Shown here: positions 24,287 through 35,932 of the stretch, in pieces | Layout: each line of letters opens with the position of its first letter | Numbering within the stretch: position 1 is the stretch's first letter | NCBI GenBank assembly: GCA_034406715.1 | Contig: CP137864.1 | Location: 1,426,001-1,490,000 of the forward strand | Origin: Rhodotorula mucilaginosa | Taxonomy: Eukaryota > Basidiomycota > Microbotryomycetes > Sporidiobolales > Sporidiobolaceae | DNA: 64,000 nt | Reading direction: 5' to 3' | Position numbers and translations under genes: made by a program | Notes under the pieces: model-generated | The model's input: the letters and a program-made list of their open reading frames with translations, nothing else | Databases searched by the model: none | Told to the model about the DNA's origin: nothing

Positions 24287-25423
24287 CTACCTTGGCCGGA
24301 TCACGATGGTCAAGGTCTCGCCCGCTGCCTTGGTCTTGACCTGGAGGACGCCCTTGCCGTTGTCTTCCAGCTCGACTGCGCCCGGGCTCCCTTCGACCGC
24401 CGCTTGAATCCCGCCTTCGGGTTGGTACATCCGCTGCCGGTCGTACACAATCTCGAACGAGTCCCCGATCCGTTGCCCCGTCGTGATCGTGCACCGGTAC
24501 TCTCGTGCGTCGTGGTCGAGCGTGACAGACTCGGTTTGGAAGATGACCGCGGGCTCCCGGCCGTTTTCGTGCCGAACGTACGGAGCGTGCCCGCGCTCGT
24601 AAAATAGGTCGCGCGCGCGGCCCGTGCAGAGCGGAGTTTCTGTGGTCGCGAGCGCGACGACGGCATTGGGGATACTCCCGTTGAGCGCAATCTGAAAGAT
24701 GTAGGTGATCCGGGTGTTGGGCCCTTCGGGTTTGAAGTGCCACCCGCTCAGGCTGAGGGTTGCTCGCTTCATGTGAGCCTGCTCGGGCAAGTCGGCATCG
24801 TCGACGCTGGTCTGGACGATCATGCATGAGCCGTCGGGCTCGACGTAGTCCTTCTGGATCCCAGCGAGGTCTCGCGGCGAGGCGACGAAGCGCTTGCCCT
24901 TGGTGACGGCGTAGAACAAGACTTCTTGCCGAGAGAACCGCTTGATCATCATGCCCGCCTCTGTGCGCGGATCCCACAGCTTGCGCATTCCAGGTGGCTG
25001 GACGACGCCGGCGAGGAACGCGTACGGCTCGACGCCTTCAACGACAGTTTCGCCTCGGACAACGGGAACAGGGTCTGCGCGAAGCGTTGTAGTCAGTTTC
25101 GCCGAATCGTTCCGAGCAGGATTCGCCGAGGTCTCTAAGCGCCGTGTACAAACGTACTCGTGTCCTGCAGCTTGAGCAGTCAGCCTCGACCCAATCCGGA
25201 ACGAGAGAGGAACCGCAACAAATTCGGGAAGTTGACGTACATGGTCCCTGTACTTTTTCGACAGCCTCACCCCATGCTTCTCGCCGAGGTCGATCCAGCC
25301 GTCCTGTGTTGCGAACTCATCTAGGAACTCTTGCCGCGTGTGGTCGATCCGGTCGGTCCATGGCGAGGCGACCGGGTAGTCGGGCACAGCAGGCAGCGCG
25401 GGCTCTTGTATAGTCACAGCCAT
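24287..25423 (-). CDS. START-domain lipid-binding protein, paralogue A
   Basis: Exons 25241-25423, a 7-nt microexon at 25158-25164 and 24287-25074 give 325 residues. It begins MAVTIQEPALPAVPDYPVAS. The START-type domain spans most of the protein: GETVVEGVEPYAFLAGVVQP, WDPRTEAGMMIKRF, FVASPRDLAGIQKDYV, SLSGWHFKPEGPNTRITYIF and LNGSIPNAVV. START domains carry sterols, phospholipids or other hydrophobic ligands. There is no signal peptide or membrane helix, so it is soluble. It is clearly related to paralogue B at 27560-28841 (more than half identical by eye in the core). Both introns are also open in frame, so an intron-retaining 378-residue form is possible. It is head to head with the MDR oxidoreductase. 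Confidence 0.85.
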   Translation of the reverse strand: MAVTIQEPALPAVPDYPVASPWTDRIDHTRQEFLDEFATQDGWIDLGEKHGVRLSKKYRDHVRQLPEFVAVPLSFRIGSRLTAQAAGHEYVCTRRLETSANPARNDSAKLTTTLRADPVPVVRGETVVEGVEPYAFLAGVVQPPGMRKLWDPRTEAGMMIKRFSRQEVLFYAVTKGKRFVASPRDLAGIQKDYVEPDGSCMIVQTSVDDADLPEQAHMKRATLSLSGWHFKPEGPNTRITYIFQIALNGSIPNAVVALATTETPLCTGRARDLFYERGHAPYVRHENGREPAVIFQTESVTLDHDAREYRCTITTGQRIGDSFEIVYDRQRMYQPEGGIQAAVEGSPGAVELEDNGKGVLQVKTKAAGETLTIVIRPR

Positions 25424-25980
25424 CTCTTTGCGTGGTCGAGTCTAGCGTATCGGTGAGCAAGGTATAGTCTAACCTCGAGCGAGTACGGTCTCAAGCCTGG
25501 CTCGACGAGGAGAGCATGGCTCGGTCCGAGACGGCACGCGTCATGGTCCACCTATGGGCATCGGCCGGCACGAGTGTGGTGCGCGGATCTCGAGCCACAA
25601 ATCGGCCGGAATAAGCCAGGGTTCGGCTATGAGCGAGCGTCTGGTCTCTTTCTGGTGTCCTAGTGTAGCATAGATGTATGGCCTGGAGTCGCTGTCGACG
25701 CCGAACCCTTAAGCTTTCTGGAGCGTGTACATCGGGGCCAAGAATCCGACGTTGGTCAAGAATCTACACGGCAGCTTGTGCTCGACGTCGGCCGGGAGAA
25801 AAGGCGCGGCGATGACGTCGTGTCGCCACGTCAGCAGATGTCCGAGGTTGTCAACTTGCGATGAGGAGAGCTGAGCAAATCACTCGCCGAAACCCTAGTT
25901 AGGGCCTGCACAGTACTGTAGCTGCTCCTGACGCGAGCATCTGTTTCGTCTCTAGCATCTGCTATATCTACAGACACGCC
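25424..25980. promoter_or_regulatory. divergent promoter region, START A / oxidoreductase
   Basis: 557 bases between two divergent start codons. It holds a CTAGTTAGGG stretch and a TATCTACAGA leader near the oxidoreductase start, but no clear TATA box or operator that I can name. Shared regulation of the two genes is an inference from layout. Confidence 0.4.
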
Positions 25981-27224
25981 ATGGTCAATATTCCCGCCAC
26001 GCATGCCGAGTACCGCGTCAAGGGGACCGGCTCTTTCGACGTCCTCACCCTCATCAAGGACGCGAAGGTGCCAAAGCCTCGCTACAACGAAGTCCTCGTC
26101 CGTATCCACGCAGTCTCGCTGAACAACCGAGACTTGCAAGTCGCGAACGGCACTTATCCCGTCTCGGGCGACAACGTGAGTCTCCTCGCTCCGCCGCCCG
26201 TCGAGAGCGCTCCTACCCTGCCGTCCTCTTGCTTGCGCCGCTGACATTGCAAACTCTACCCCGTAGCTCATCCCGGGCTCGGATGGCGCAGGCGAAGTCG
26301 TCGCTGTCGGCGAAGACGTCAAGAACTGGAAGGTCGGAGACCGCGTCATGGGTTCGTTTACACTCGACTTGATCAACGGCCAGGTCGACGACCCTGCCCT
26401 CTTTGGCTCGATGCTCGGCGGCGGCTGCGATGGTACCTTGGCACAGTATCGTGCCTTCCCGGCACACGGCCTCGTCGCAGTCCCCGAGAAATACAGCTTC
26501 GAAGAGGCGGCGACGCTGCCGTGCGCGCCGGTGACCGCATACAACGCCCTCTTTGGCGGCCTGGCTCCCATCAAGCCCGGCGCGTGGGTCGTCCTGCAGG
26601 GTACCGGCGGCGTGTCGGTCATTGGCGCTCAGATGGTCGTCGCTGCGGGCGGAAACGCCATCGTCACCTCGTCATCCGACGAGAAGCTGCAAAAGGTCAA
26701 GGACCACATCAACAACTCGCACAACCACGGAGGCGCTGGTCGTCTCTACACGATCAACTACAAGAAGCACCCGGACTGGGACAAGGAGGTTCTCCGTTTG
26801 ACCAAGAACGGTCGCGGCGCCGACAAGGTCCTCGAGATCGGCGGGCCGGGCACGCTCGAAAAGTCCTTCGCTTGCCTGCGGCAAGGCGGCGAGGTTGACG
26901 AGTGAGTTGCTTTCCCTTCTGCCTGACTCCTGCGCAAAGAAAGCTCGCTGTGCAACCGCTAAGCCGTCCTCGACTCGCAGCATCGGTTACCTCGCGGCCG
27001 GAGGGCCTCCCGACGTCTCGCGGCAGATCCTCCTGAAGGCTGCGACCTTCCGCGGCATCCTCATCGGGTCTCGCAAGCACGCCGAGGACCTCGTCGACTT
27101 CCTCGAGACGGCCAACATCCACCCTGTGATCGACCGCGTCTTCTCCTTCGAGCAGGCCAAGGAGGCATACGAGTACATGGCGAAGGCGACCCTCGTGGGC
27201 AAAGTCGTCATCCGCGTCGACTAG
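25981..27224 (+). CDS. MDR-family oxidoreductase (alcohol dehydrogenase/quinone reductase type)
   Basis: Exons 25981-26175, 26267-26901 and 26981-27224 give 357 residues. It starts MVNIPATHAEYRVKGTG and shows the GroES-like half (EVLVRIHAVSLNNRDLQVAN, IPGSDGAGEVVAVGEDVKNW) and the Rossmann half (VVLQGTGGVSVIGAQMVVAA, GADKVLEIGGPGTLEKS). The catalytic-zinc cysteine after the first strand is replaced (VSLNNRD), so it belongs to the zinc-independent quinone/enoyl reductase side, NADPH-dependent by family. The C-terminus is KATLVGKVVIRVD. It lies between the two START genes on the opposite strand. The substrate is unknown; a hydrophobic carbonyl or enoyl compound is a guess from its neighbours. 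Confidence 0.9.
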
Positions 27225-27559
27225 AAAGGGGCTCGTAGAGCTGTAGATAGAAATATCAGAATTAAACTTGTCACAGCACAGGCTTCGCCGGCACCATGCA
27301 GGACTCCTCGCGACGGGCTGCGCGCGTGTGCTTCACATCTGAGCCAGAGAGAGCACTTTCTTCAAGGGAGAATGCATAGATTGAAAAGCACTACACCCCA
27401 GAGTCAAAGTCGTAATTGAAGAGGCTCGGCCAACGCCAACTCGCGGCATTTTCGTGCTGCGAGCGCATGCAGGGTTTACATAGATACTCCTGTTGCAGAT
27501 TCCTCCTGATTTACATTTGGTTCTGATACAGAGAAGGCATTCTGGGCCGTCGCGACCGC
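27225..27559. other. convergent intergenic region
   Basis: 3' flanks of the oxidoreductase (plus) and START paralogue B (minus). Nothing else is seen. Confidence 0.5.
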
Positions 27560-28841
27560 TCACTTGCTCAGGACAATTGTGACCACCTTGCCGGCTTCCT
27601 TCGACTCGACCCGCACGACGCCCTTGCCGTTGTCCTCGACAGCGACAGCGCTCGCGTCGCCGTCGACAGAGACCTTGACGCCGCTCGTGTACACCTTCTT
27701 GGTGTCGTAGATAATCTCGATCGAGTCGCCGGGCGTAGAACCAGTCGAGATCGTGCAGATGTATTTGTGCGTGTCGGGTTCGTAGTTCTCGAATTGGTAG
27801 ACGATGCCGCCGGCCTTCTCGTCGCCTCGGAATCTCAGGTGAGGGGCGAAACCGTCTGCAAGGTCGACGAAAACAAAGACAGACGGAAGAAACAGAAAGT
27901 CAGTGACGGCCCTCCCCATGCGCGCCACAGCTGGGGGATGGTACTTCAACGCTCGAACCACTCTTGACAAAGGTACGTACGCTTGTAGAAGACGTCGCGA
28001 GCGCGACCGACGCAGAGCGGAGTCTCGTTGGCCACGGCGTTCGCGAGCATCGACGGGATGCTGCCGTTGAGCGCGACCTGGACAAGGTAGACGACGCGCG
28101 TATTCGCGCCTTCCGGCCTGGCGAAACGGAGCCTAATCAGCATGAGGAAGCAAAGTAACCGGAAGCGGAAGGTGAACGCACTTGAACTGCCAGCCCGCGA
28201 GGTTGAGAGTCGCCCGCGTCGTCTTCGGCAGCTCTTGCGCGAGGTCGGTTTCGATGCTCGTCTGCACGACGATGTAGGTGCCGTCCGACTCGACAAAGTC
28301 TTTCTGAACGCCGACAATGTCGCGCGGCGCCGCAACAAAGCGGGTTCCCTTGGTCAGGGCGTGGAAGACGACCTCGCTCTGGGAGAAGCGCTGGAGGTAG
28401 ACTCCCGTCTCGTAGCGCGGGTCCCACTGCTTGCGCAGCTCTTGGGCGCGGATGACACCGGCGAGAAAGTCCCACGGCTCGACGTTCTCGACGACTGCTT
28501 CTCCGCGCACGATCGGAACCGGGTCTGCAGGCGAAAAGGGAGGGTAAGTCTGCGGTACCTCTCTGCGAGCCTCGGCGGAACGGGCGGGACATACTGCCTT
28601 CCTGCAAAGAGGCAAGCACAGTCAGCTAGGTGTTCTAGTCCTCGCAAGCTAAGATCGGAAAAAAACGCACGATATTCTTCTTCGAGAGCGTGACGCCCTG
28701 CTTCTCGCCGAGTTCGGTCCAGCCGTCGTCGGACGAGATCTCCTGCAGGAATCGCTCGCGGCTGGCCTGAACCTGCGATGCATACGGCGAGGTGGTCGGG
28801 TAGTTGTCGACGGCGGGGGTAGGCGGTTGGACGAGCGACAT
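27560..28841 (-). CDS. START-domain lipid-binding protein, paralogue B
   Basis: Five exons: 28671-28841, microexon 28595-28601 (7 nt), 28182-28524, 27981-28117 and 27560-27855. The phases give 317 residues. It starts MSLVQPPTPAVDNYPTTSPY and has the same START blocks as paralogue A: GEAVVENVEPWDFLAGVI, WDPRYETGVYLQRF, FVAAPRDIVGVQKDFV and LNGSIPSMLANAVANE. It has two extra introns compared with A, at GWQFK/PEG and DVFYK/HG. That suggests intron loss in A or gain in B after duplication. It is soluble with no targeting signal. It lies tail to tail with the oxidoreductase. The ligand is unknown. Confidence 0.85.
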
Positions 28842-29260
28842 GCTGATTCTATCCGGTCTGGAGGGATGGGTCTACTGAAGAATGTATGGCACTGAATGTA
28901 GGGAGGCGGGTCAAGAACTGGATAAAGGAAGAGAGAGAGAGAGAGAGAGTCCGCGTGCAAGGCGACGAGGTCCAAGAAAGGAACGCGATCACATGCCTGC
29001 AGCAGCTCGGAAAAGGGGCGCCACTCTACCCGAAACCGGCAAGGGCAAGTCGAACGCCGACCGCACTAGTACTGCCTTTTCGATCCACCAACTTGCCTGT
29101 CTGCCACGCGCTCTCAAGAGCATATGCGCATCCAAATGTATCGGCAATCCACGGCTGCAGATTGCGCAAACAAGAGAGCGGGAGGCGTAGTGAGTGGGCG
29201 GATCGTGTTGCAAGATGCATGTGCATCGTGAGGTGCATCGGCCATCGCGGCCAGCGCGGC
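28842..29260. other. intergenic, with GA repeat
   Basis: Upstream of START paralogue B and downstream of PXR1. It holds a GA dinucleotide run at 28930-28949. The long plus-strand reading frame that starts here is a shadow of PXR1's C-terminal codons. Confidence 0.5.
28930..28949. repeat. (GA)n microsatellite
   Basis: About ten GA units lie roughly 90 bases upstream of the START B start codon. As CT on the transcribed strand, this could be a promoter pyrimidine tract. Confidence 0.7.
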
Positions 29261-31036
29261 CTACTCGCCGACCTTGTTCGCCTTCGCCGCCTTGGCCTCC
29301 TTCTTTGCCCGCTTGGCCTCCTTGCGCGCCTTGCGCTCCTCCTTGGACTCGACAGCGTCGTCCTCGACATCCACCGCTTTGCGCTTCTTCTCCTTCGCGG
29401 GCTTGTCGCTCCGAGCCCCTTCGCTCTCCTTCTCCTTCCTCTTGCTCTTCTTGTCCTTCTTGGTCTTGTTTTTAATGCTGCTCGAAGCGTCCGGCGCAGC
29501 AGCAGCAGTCGGCTCGGCGGCCTGCTCAAAAGTAGCCGGCAAGGTGGTCGCACTCGAAGAAGCCGGCGCAAACGTCGGCGGGACGAACGTCGCGCCCATG
29601 CCGCCGGACGAAGCGCGCGCAAACATGTTGCCAAAGACGGATGCGAGTCCGGTCGGTCGAGTCGCCGTCGGGATCTCGGCGGTGACCTTGAACGGGTCAT
29701 GTTGGGCCGAGTGAACCTTGAATTCGGGACTCGGCGAGCGGGCTTTGCGCTCCTCCGCAGGTGTCTCCTCCTTTGCTGCCTTCTTTGCTGCCTTCTCTGC
29801 CTTGCGCGCCTCCTTCTCGGCTTTGCGAGCAGCCTTTTCCGCTTTCCGGCGCGCCTTGTCGTCGTCCCCGCCCACCGTCGCCGCCGCCGGAGTCGAAGCC
29901 TCGCTCGCGGTCATGGTCGTCGTCGTGGTGGTGGTCGTCGTCGTCACAGCGACAATGGCCGAACTTCCCCGCGCAGGTACTTCGGGCCAACCGTCCGGAC
30001 GCGGACCGTTGACGGCGAGGGCGGGACGCATCGCGCCGACCGGAGCGGGAGAGCCGGCGAGGGACGAGGACGGGGAGGCCGTGGCGGAAGGTGCGAGACC
30101 GAGAATCTCGGCCATGGCGGACGCGTTCGACGCGGTAGCGAGCCGTTTCGCCCGGAGGTGTTTCGAGCGCGCGCTGGATAAAAGTGAAAGGAAAGAGTCA
30201 GCACTCGCTTTGGTAGGGATTGCCGAAAGCGAAAGCATCTTACGCCATGCGCGGATTTTTGAGCAGAGCCAATGCAGCAGCTGAAGGTGCAGGAGGGGCT
30301 GAAGAAGCAGTCTGGGAAGTCGACGCGACGGGAGCAGCCGCTTCGCTTTCGTCGCTGCTCGAGTCGTCCGAAGACGAAGAGGAGGACGAGCTGCTGGAAC
30401 CGGAACGCTTGCGCTTCTTTTTGGAGTCGGGTGCCGGACTCGGGGACGCCGAAGACTGCGAGATGACGCCTCCGTTCATCTCTTTGAGCTTGTTGAGCCT
30501 CGCGAGCAAGTTGCCGAACTCGCCTCCCCCACTTCCTCCTCCCGTGACGCCGTCCTGAGGCGTCGCAGTCCCGCTGCCGGCCGAGACAAAGCCCGGGTTA
30601 GGGGTCGACCCCGACCCAGGTCCGACGGCGTTGGCCCCCGAGACGGGGGCGACACCGATGGCGCGCAACGAGCCGACGACGTGGGCGCCGGTTCCGCGCT
30701 TCATGCCGATTCCGAGGTTGTCGTCCTTGGCGAGGGGGATGGAGGCGATCTTGCGGGCCGAGAAGACGCTGCCGCCGTTGGCGATGATGGCGGCTTGGGA
30801 TTCCGCGTTTCCGAGCGAAGGGTTCGATTCGGGGTTCCAGCCCATCGAGGCGAGCAAGCGGAACCCGGGAGCAGAGGTGTCTGTTCCATGGCCAAACCAC
30901 CCCCGTTCGTCAGTATGTTGCAGGTCTGGAGAGAGAGGCGGGGCGGGAACGGAGGATTGGACTGACCTTGAGCCCATCGGAGGTTGCGGGGGTCATCCTG
31001 GATGCGCTGCTTCTTGGTAGCTCCTGCGAGACCCAT
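29261..31036 (-). CDS. PXR1: G-patch protein PXR1/PINX1
   Basis: Exons join MGLAGATKKQRIQDDPRNLR and WAQ to DTSAPGFRLLASMGWNPE, the start of a G-patch, then VFSARKIASIPLAKDDNLGI, SARSKHLRAKRLA and a Lys/Glu/Ala-rich basic tail ending KANKVGE. This order (N-terminal G-patch, RSKHLRAKR motif, KKE/KKD tail) is that of Pxr1/Gno1, which activates the helicase Prp43 in rRNA and snoRNA processing; the human homologue PINX1 also inhibits telomerase. It is nucleolar by family. A Thr run (9-10 residues) and Ser/Asp tracts are present. The protein is longer than yeast Pxr1 because of disordered insertions. It is head to head with SPA2. Confidence 0.9.
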
Positions 31037-31546
31037 TCTGATTCTGACCTCTTGGCTGTATAGCCCTCGTTCCCGGCGTGTAGAGCGCTGGAGCGGGTTG
31101 AGAGAATCACTGCACAGCTCGGAGCGCTTCAGCTTGGCGTTGGCTCCGCGGAGGCCGAGCGTCTCTCACATCCTCTAACAGCTTGACTGCTTGCAGCTGT
31201 ATCCGCACTATTACGTAGTTGACCCTCTACACGGACTCCGAACACCGGCTGAGGCGTATGTGAATTTCCAGTTGGCTCGACGTTTGGCGCGACCTTTCAC
31301 CGACGCGAGTTTTGAGCCGCAAGACGGATTGGAACGCCGTCAACTCGAGCAGGCGGACGAGCGGCAGCAGTACACACACATAGACTCGAGACGCGTCAGA
31401 TCGTCGACGCCTGCCCGGTCCGCGAGGCTAGAATCCTCGGCAGCAACCTCATCTCCAGACCGGAACCTCGACTTCGTCAACTCGCCGTCGCACACCGGCA
31501 GCCGAGGCAGGAGGAATCATACGCAGACAAGAGAGAGAGACAGGAC
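31037..31546. promoter_or_regulatory. divergent promoter, PXR1 / SPA2
   Basis: 510 bases between two start codons. A GAGAGAGAGA run lies at about 31531-31540 just before the SPA2 start. No other motif is certain. Confidence 0.4.
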
Positions 31547-34500
31547 ATGTCGTATCGCGCCAATGCCGGCGCTGCGCCGCGACCGATGAACCCGCCCATC
31601 TTGTCCTCCCGCCCCGCTCAGCCCGCCAGCCACCATTCGCCGACGCCGTCCAGCAGTGCAGGCAAGACCTCGCCCGTACTCGTCCGGCAGCCGCAGCCTT
31701 CCTCGTTCGAGTCGCAGCCGATCACTCAACCGAGACCGGCTCCTCAACCTCCTGGGGCATCGCAGGGGCCGGCACCCGGACAGCCCCAGGGGCAGAGACC
31801 GCCGCCGTTGTCGCTCGAAGAGTCGAAACAAATCGCTCGGACTCACCACTCGGCCCTCAAGCGCTGGCTCGCTCAGGAGGGCGCCCTCAACTCGGGCTCG
31901 ACCAGGACCAACGCGCGCGAGAAGTTGACCCGCTTGACGCGGCAGCAGTTTCAGGAACTCTCGACCGACGTGTACGACGAGCTCGTGCGGAGGCTCCAGG
32001 ATTCGGCAGAAGGGCAGCAGGGGCAGCGTGCGTTTCCCTTCTTTGACGCGCGTGCGCTTTTCCGATCTGCTGCGAGACAGGCTGACTCTCGCTGCGACCT
32101 CGCTCGAACAGACGGCTTCCTCGCTGTACGCCCCGACTTCCACCCGAAACGGAATCAAGCCCGGCAGAAACTGGCGACATTACCGCTTACGCGGTTCCGC
32201 GACCTCGGAAGCGACGTCTACTTTGAACTCGACAGGCGATACCCCGAATTCAACGAGGAAGGCGAGACGCTCGAGCCTCTCCGGTCCCCTGCCACGAGTC
32301 AGGGCTTCCAACAACAGCAACAGCAGCAACAACAACAACAACAGCAGCAGCAGCAGTATCGCGCAGAGCAAGCGGCTCGAGGGAGTCCGCAGCTGTCGAG
32401 GGACGGATCGCTCGCATCTTCGCATTCGCATTCGCTTTCGGGCGCCGGTCAGCAACAGTACCACGCCATGCGCCAAAACTCTCCCTCCCCCTCTCCGGCC
32501 CCTCCAGCCAATCTGAACGCGCAACGTCGAGCGCCCACCCCGACTTCCACGGGAACGTCGAGCCCCGTCCCGACGTCTTCGACTTTGCCGCCGGCCGTAC
32601 CTCTCGTTCCAGCCGCAGCCGGGGCAGCGGGCGGTTCGATCGCGACCCCTACTAGCAACGACGTTGTCGTGCCCAACAAGTCGACCATGCGCGTGGAGGA
32701 ATCGCCTCGAACGGGAACGGGAGCAGCAGGAGGAGGCGCAGGAAGCCCGCCTCCGAGCGCCACTTCGTCTCATTTCGCCACCGGGACGTTGTCTACGCCA
32801 CCGACAACAACGGCGCAAGCAGGACCATCATCTAACGCGGCTGCGACCTCGTCCGCGCTGGCGAGATCGGGCTCGTCGACTTCGAATCAGTTCTCACCTC
32901 CTCCTCAGTCTCAATCTCAGCAGCAAGATTACTCGCCGAGCCCCGCTTCCTCTCGTCAGTTGCCCTCCAACACTGCCACCACTTCGCCGAGTCCATCACG
33001 ACCCACGGCGCAGTCGCAACAGTGTCAAAGTCAGAATCAAGCGCCTTCGCCTGGTTTCACGCACCGAGCGAGCGAGGCGAGCAGCACCGGCATGATGAGT
33101 CGGTTCGTTGGCGCGTACGGTGCTGGCGGGTCGCATTATGCTGCGAGTCAGGCAGGTATGAGTGAAGCAGGGCGAGGATCCGTGAGTCGTCATCACTTGG
33201 GCCGGCAAACTTCCCGAGTCCAGCACACGTTTTGCTGACGACTCTCGCCTCATCCGCGTGCATTTGCAGTGGGACCAGAACCAGGCTTCTTCGTCCGAAC
33301 AAGTCGAGCAGGTTCGAGCTTCGTACGAGTACAAGCTGACGATGCTGCAGAACCGGATCGCCGAGCTCGAGAATGCAGCGCCGCGGGCGGATCCGGTCGA
33401 GCACAAGGAGCGCCTGCGAATGCTGGAGGAGGTATGTCCAGGTCCTCGCGCAACGTGCACTCTACAGGGTCGCTGCAGTACCACGTAGATTGCTAACAAG
33501 CGCGTTCGCATGTACAGCAACTCGACGAGCACGAACGGAGAATCCGCACCTTGCAGGAGGAGAACTCGTCCCTTCGATCTATGCAGTCGACGCCGGCTAT
33601 GCAGTCGACGCCGGCGATGAGCCACACCGCCTCGGGTCACTCCCGAGCCGACAGCCAGTTCCGAGCGCGGTTACACGAAGCGGAAGAGCTCGCGTCCGAA
33701 CTGAGGGGCGAGGTGTCTGCGCTCGTCGACGAGGTGCGGAGCGCGAACGAGCGCGCGGACGAGTTGCAGGCGGAAGTGGAGCGGGAGCGGGAGGAGAAGG
33801 AAAAAGTGCAGCAGGAGGCGACGGCTTGGAAGGAACGGTATCAGCAGGCCAAGGTCGAGCTGCGGAATATCAAGGGTTCGTACTCGGCATCGTTGAGCCT
33901 CCGATTGCGTCGGGCGGTTGCGGGACTGACCCCTGACCATCCTTCCACACGACAGCTACCTCCCAGCTGTTCACCTCATCCACCAGCCCCGACGCCGACT
34001 TTATGCCCGCATCCGCAGACGGCCTCGTCAGCGACACAGCCGTCGGAACCTTTCAGACTTCGATCGACGACTTGCTGCAGGCAGCTCGCTCAAAGGAGCC
34101 GTCGAACGTCTTCAATGCCGCGCACGCCGTCGTTCGAGCTTGCGAAGCACTCGACAACGACGTGCAGGCGATCCCGCCTTCGCGGCTGTCGAGCTTCCCG
34201 CCGAAGGAGCAGGAGCACATCTCGACCCTCAAGGGCAACATCAACTCGACGCTCTCAAACTTGATGACGGCCTCGAAGAACCACGCGACTTCGTTCGGCG
34301 TGTTGCCCGTATCGCTGGTCGATGCTGCCGCTTCACACCTCGCGCAAGCCGTCGTCGAGCTCGTCCGCGTGCTCAAGATCCGAAGGACGGCGGGTTCGGG
34401 GCCTTTGACTCCTCAGCGGAACGGCTTCTCCTCGCGCAACGACCCGATGCCGCCTCTGCCAGAGAATGCCACGGCGCAGATCGCGCAGCGGAGCGACTCG

Positions 34501-35659
34501 CTCAGCCAGCGTGGGCAGACACCGCAGCAGCAGCAAGCACAGTCACCGCCCGGCAAAGCGCAAGGCTACTTTAGCGGCGGGCTGTCGAGCGTCAAGCATG
34601 CGCTCGAGACTTTCGGCCTGTCTTCCCCTACCAGCACGACTCAGGGTCGTGGCGAACTGCCGTCGAGTCGATCGATCGAGGACCGTCTCGCCACCACCGG
34701 CGGCGAACCCCAGTCTGGCTTCTCGACGTCTTCGGCGCACTCGCATCAGCAGTCGTACAGCTCGCACTCGTCTTCTGCACCGGACGGGTTTTATTCTCCT
34801 CCAGCTTCGCAGCGCCAGCACAATCACTCGTCCTTCTCGACTGCGACGTCCGTCTCTTCCCCGCCGCATGCGTACGGGACCGACGAGCACGGTCGGCAGA
34901 TGAATGCTCCACCACCGCCGCCGCCGCCAATCCCCGCTCGAAATGACGAGCAACGCTCAGGAGCTGCGGCGCAGGATCCGTACGGCGGCCGTCAAGAGCA
35001 CCAGTACGGCTACGACAACCAGCAGCAGCAGTCCCAGATGTATGGACAGCAGGGCATGTCGCCTCGCGTGCCGTACGATGCTGTGCCGAGCCCGACGATC
35101 GGTGGCCAGGAGCGAGCGCCTGAAGAGCTCAGGGTGCGTGTTGCGAGTCCTCTGAAGCGTGCACAATGGCCGGGCTACTTTTTGCCCTTCAAGCGCTAAT
35201 GAGTCGTGACTTGCCCTCGTGCAGGCCTACGTCGAGAACCAGACCGAGTTGATCGTGCACTCGATTCAGTCGCTCCTGTCGGCGATCCGGTCCGGCGCGT
35301 CAGCGTCCGAGTTGAACGACAGCCTGAACCAGATCATCACGATCGTGTCCTCGATCGTCGGCATCTCGCAGCAAGCCCTGCCCGCCACCGACGCCGAAGC
35401 CGACGCCGTGTTGCAAGACTTGACGACCCACTGCGACAAGTTGAGCGAGATGCAGTCGACTGCGGTCGGCGCCGATCAGGGCGGGAATGGGAACGGCGCG
35501 ACGCCGACGTTTACGAAGCAGACGAAGCAGGCCATGGCGGCGGCGAGCTTTGGCGTCGCCAAGAGTTTGAAACACCTCAACGGGTTGCTCAACGGGAGCA
35601 ACAACAACAACGACGGTGGTGCCGCACCGCCTTCGCAAGGCCCCGACTCGCTTACGTAG
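31547..35659 (+). CDS. SPA2: SPA2 polarisome scaffold
   Basis: Exons begin 31547-32027, 32112-33181 and 33270-33431, with three more to 35659; the phases agree. After a Pro/Gln-rich lead come the two Spa2/GIT homology (SHD) repeats: LTRLTRQQFQELSTDVYDEL and FHPKRNQARQKLATLPLTRF followed by RDLGSDVYFELDRRYPEF. Then a polyglutamine run, long Ser/Pro disorder, a coiled coil (VEQVRASYEYKLTMLQNRIA to AWKERYQQAKVELRNIK) and the conserved C-terminal helical domain (FQTSIDDLLQAARSKEPSNV, LNDSLNQIITIVSSIVGISQ). Spa2 gathers formins and MAPK parts at sites of polar growth and cytokinesis. All family parts are present. Confidence 0.95.
32308..32357 (+). repeat. CAG/CAA polyglutamine tract
   Basis: CAACAACAGCAG-type triplets in SPA2 encode about 16 consecutive glutamines just after the second SHD repeat. 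The mixed codons suggest moderate stability. Confidence 0.8.
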
Positions 35660-35932
35660 CGCTCTCCGTCCCGACCCTACATTCCCCCCTCAACTGATAT
35701 ACCCCTATTCCTTCATTTGATCCTTCCCTCCGTACTGACCGCACCCTGCCTATTGCCTAGAGGTTCTTTCTTTTTACCGGTTTGTTTGTCGCTCTCGTCG
35801 GTATCCGTACTCCGCTCCTCTCAGTTTGCACCGCAAAGCGCCTCTGTCATCGTTCCTGCATAATTCTGTGTTGCATGCATGCAAAGAGTCAAATCGCTAC
35901 AAGAGGGAGAGAGAAAAACGATGCCGTGCCTC

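Noticed and set aside
28886-30181. A 431-residue plus-strand frame
   Set aside because: It is the complement of the Lys/Glu/Ala and Ser-rich codons of PXR1, has no domain, and overlaps a secure gene entirely in its second half.
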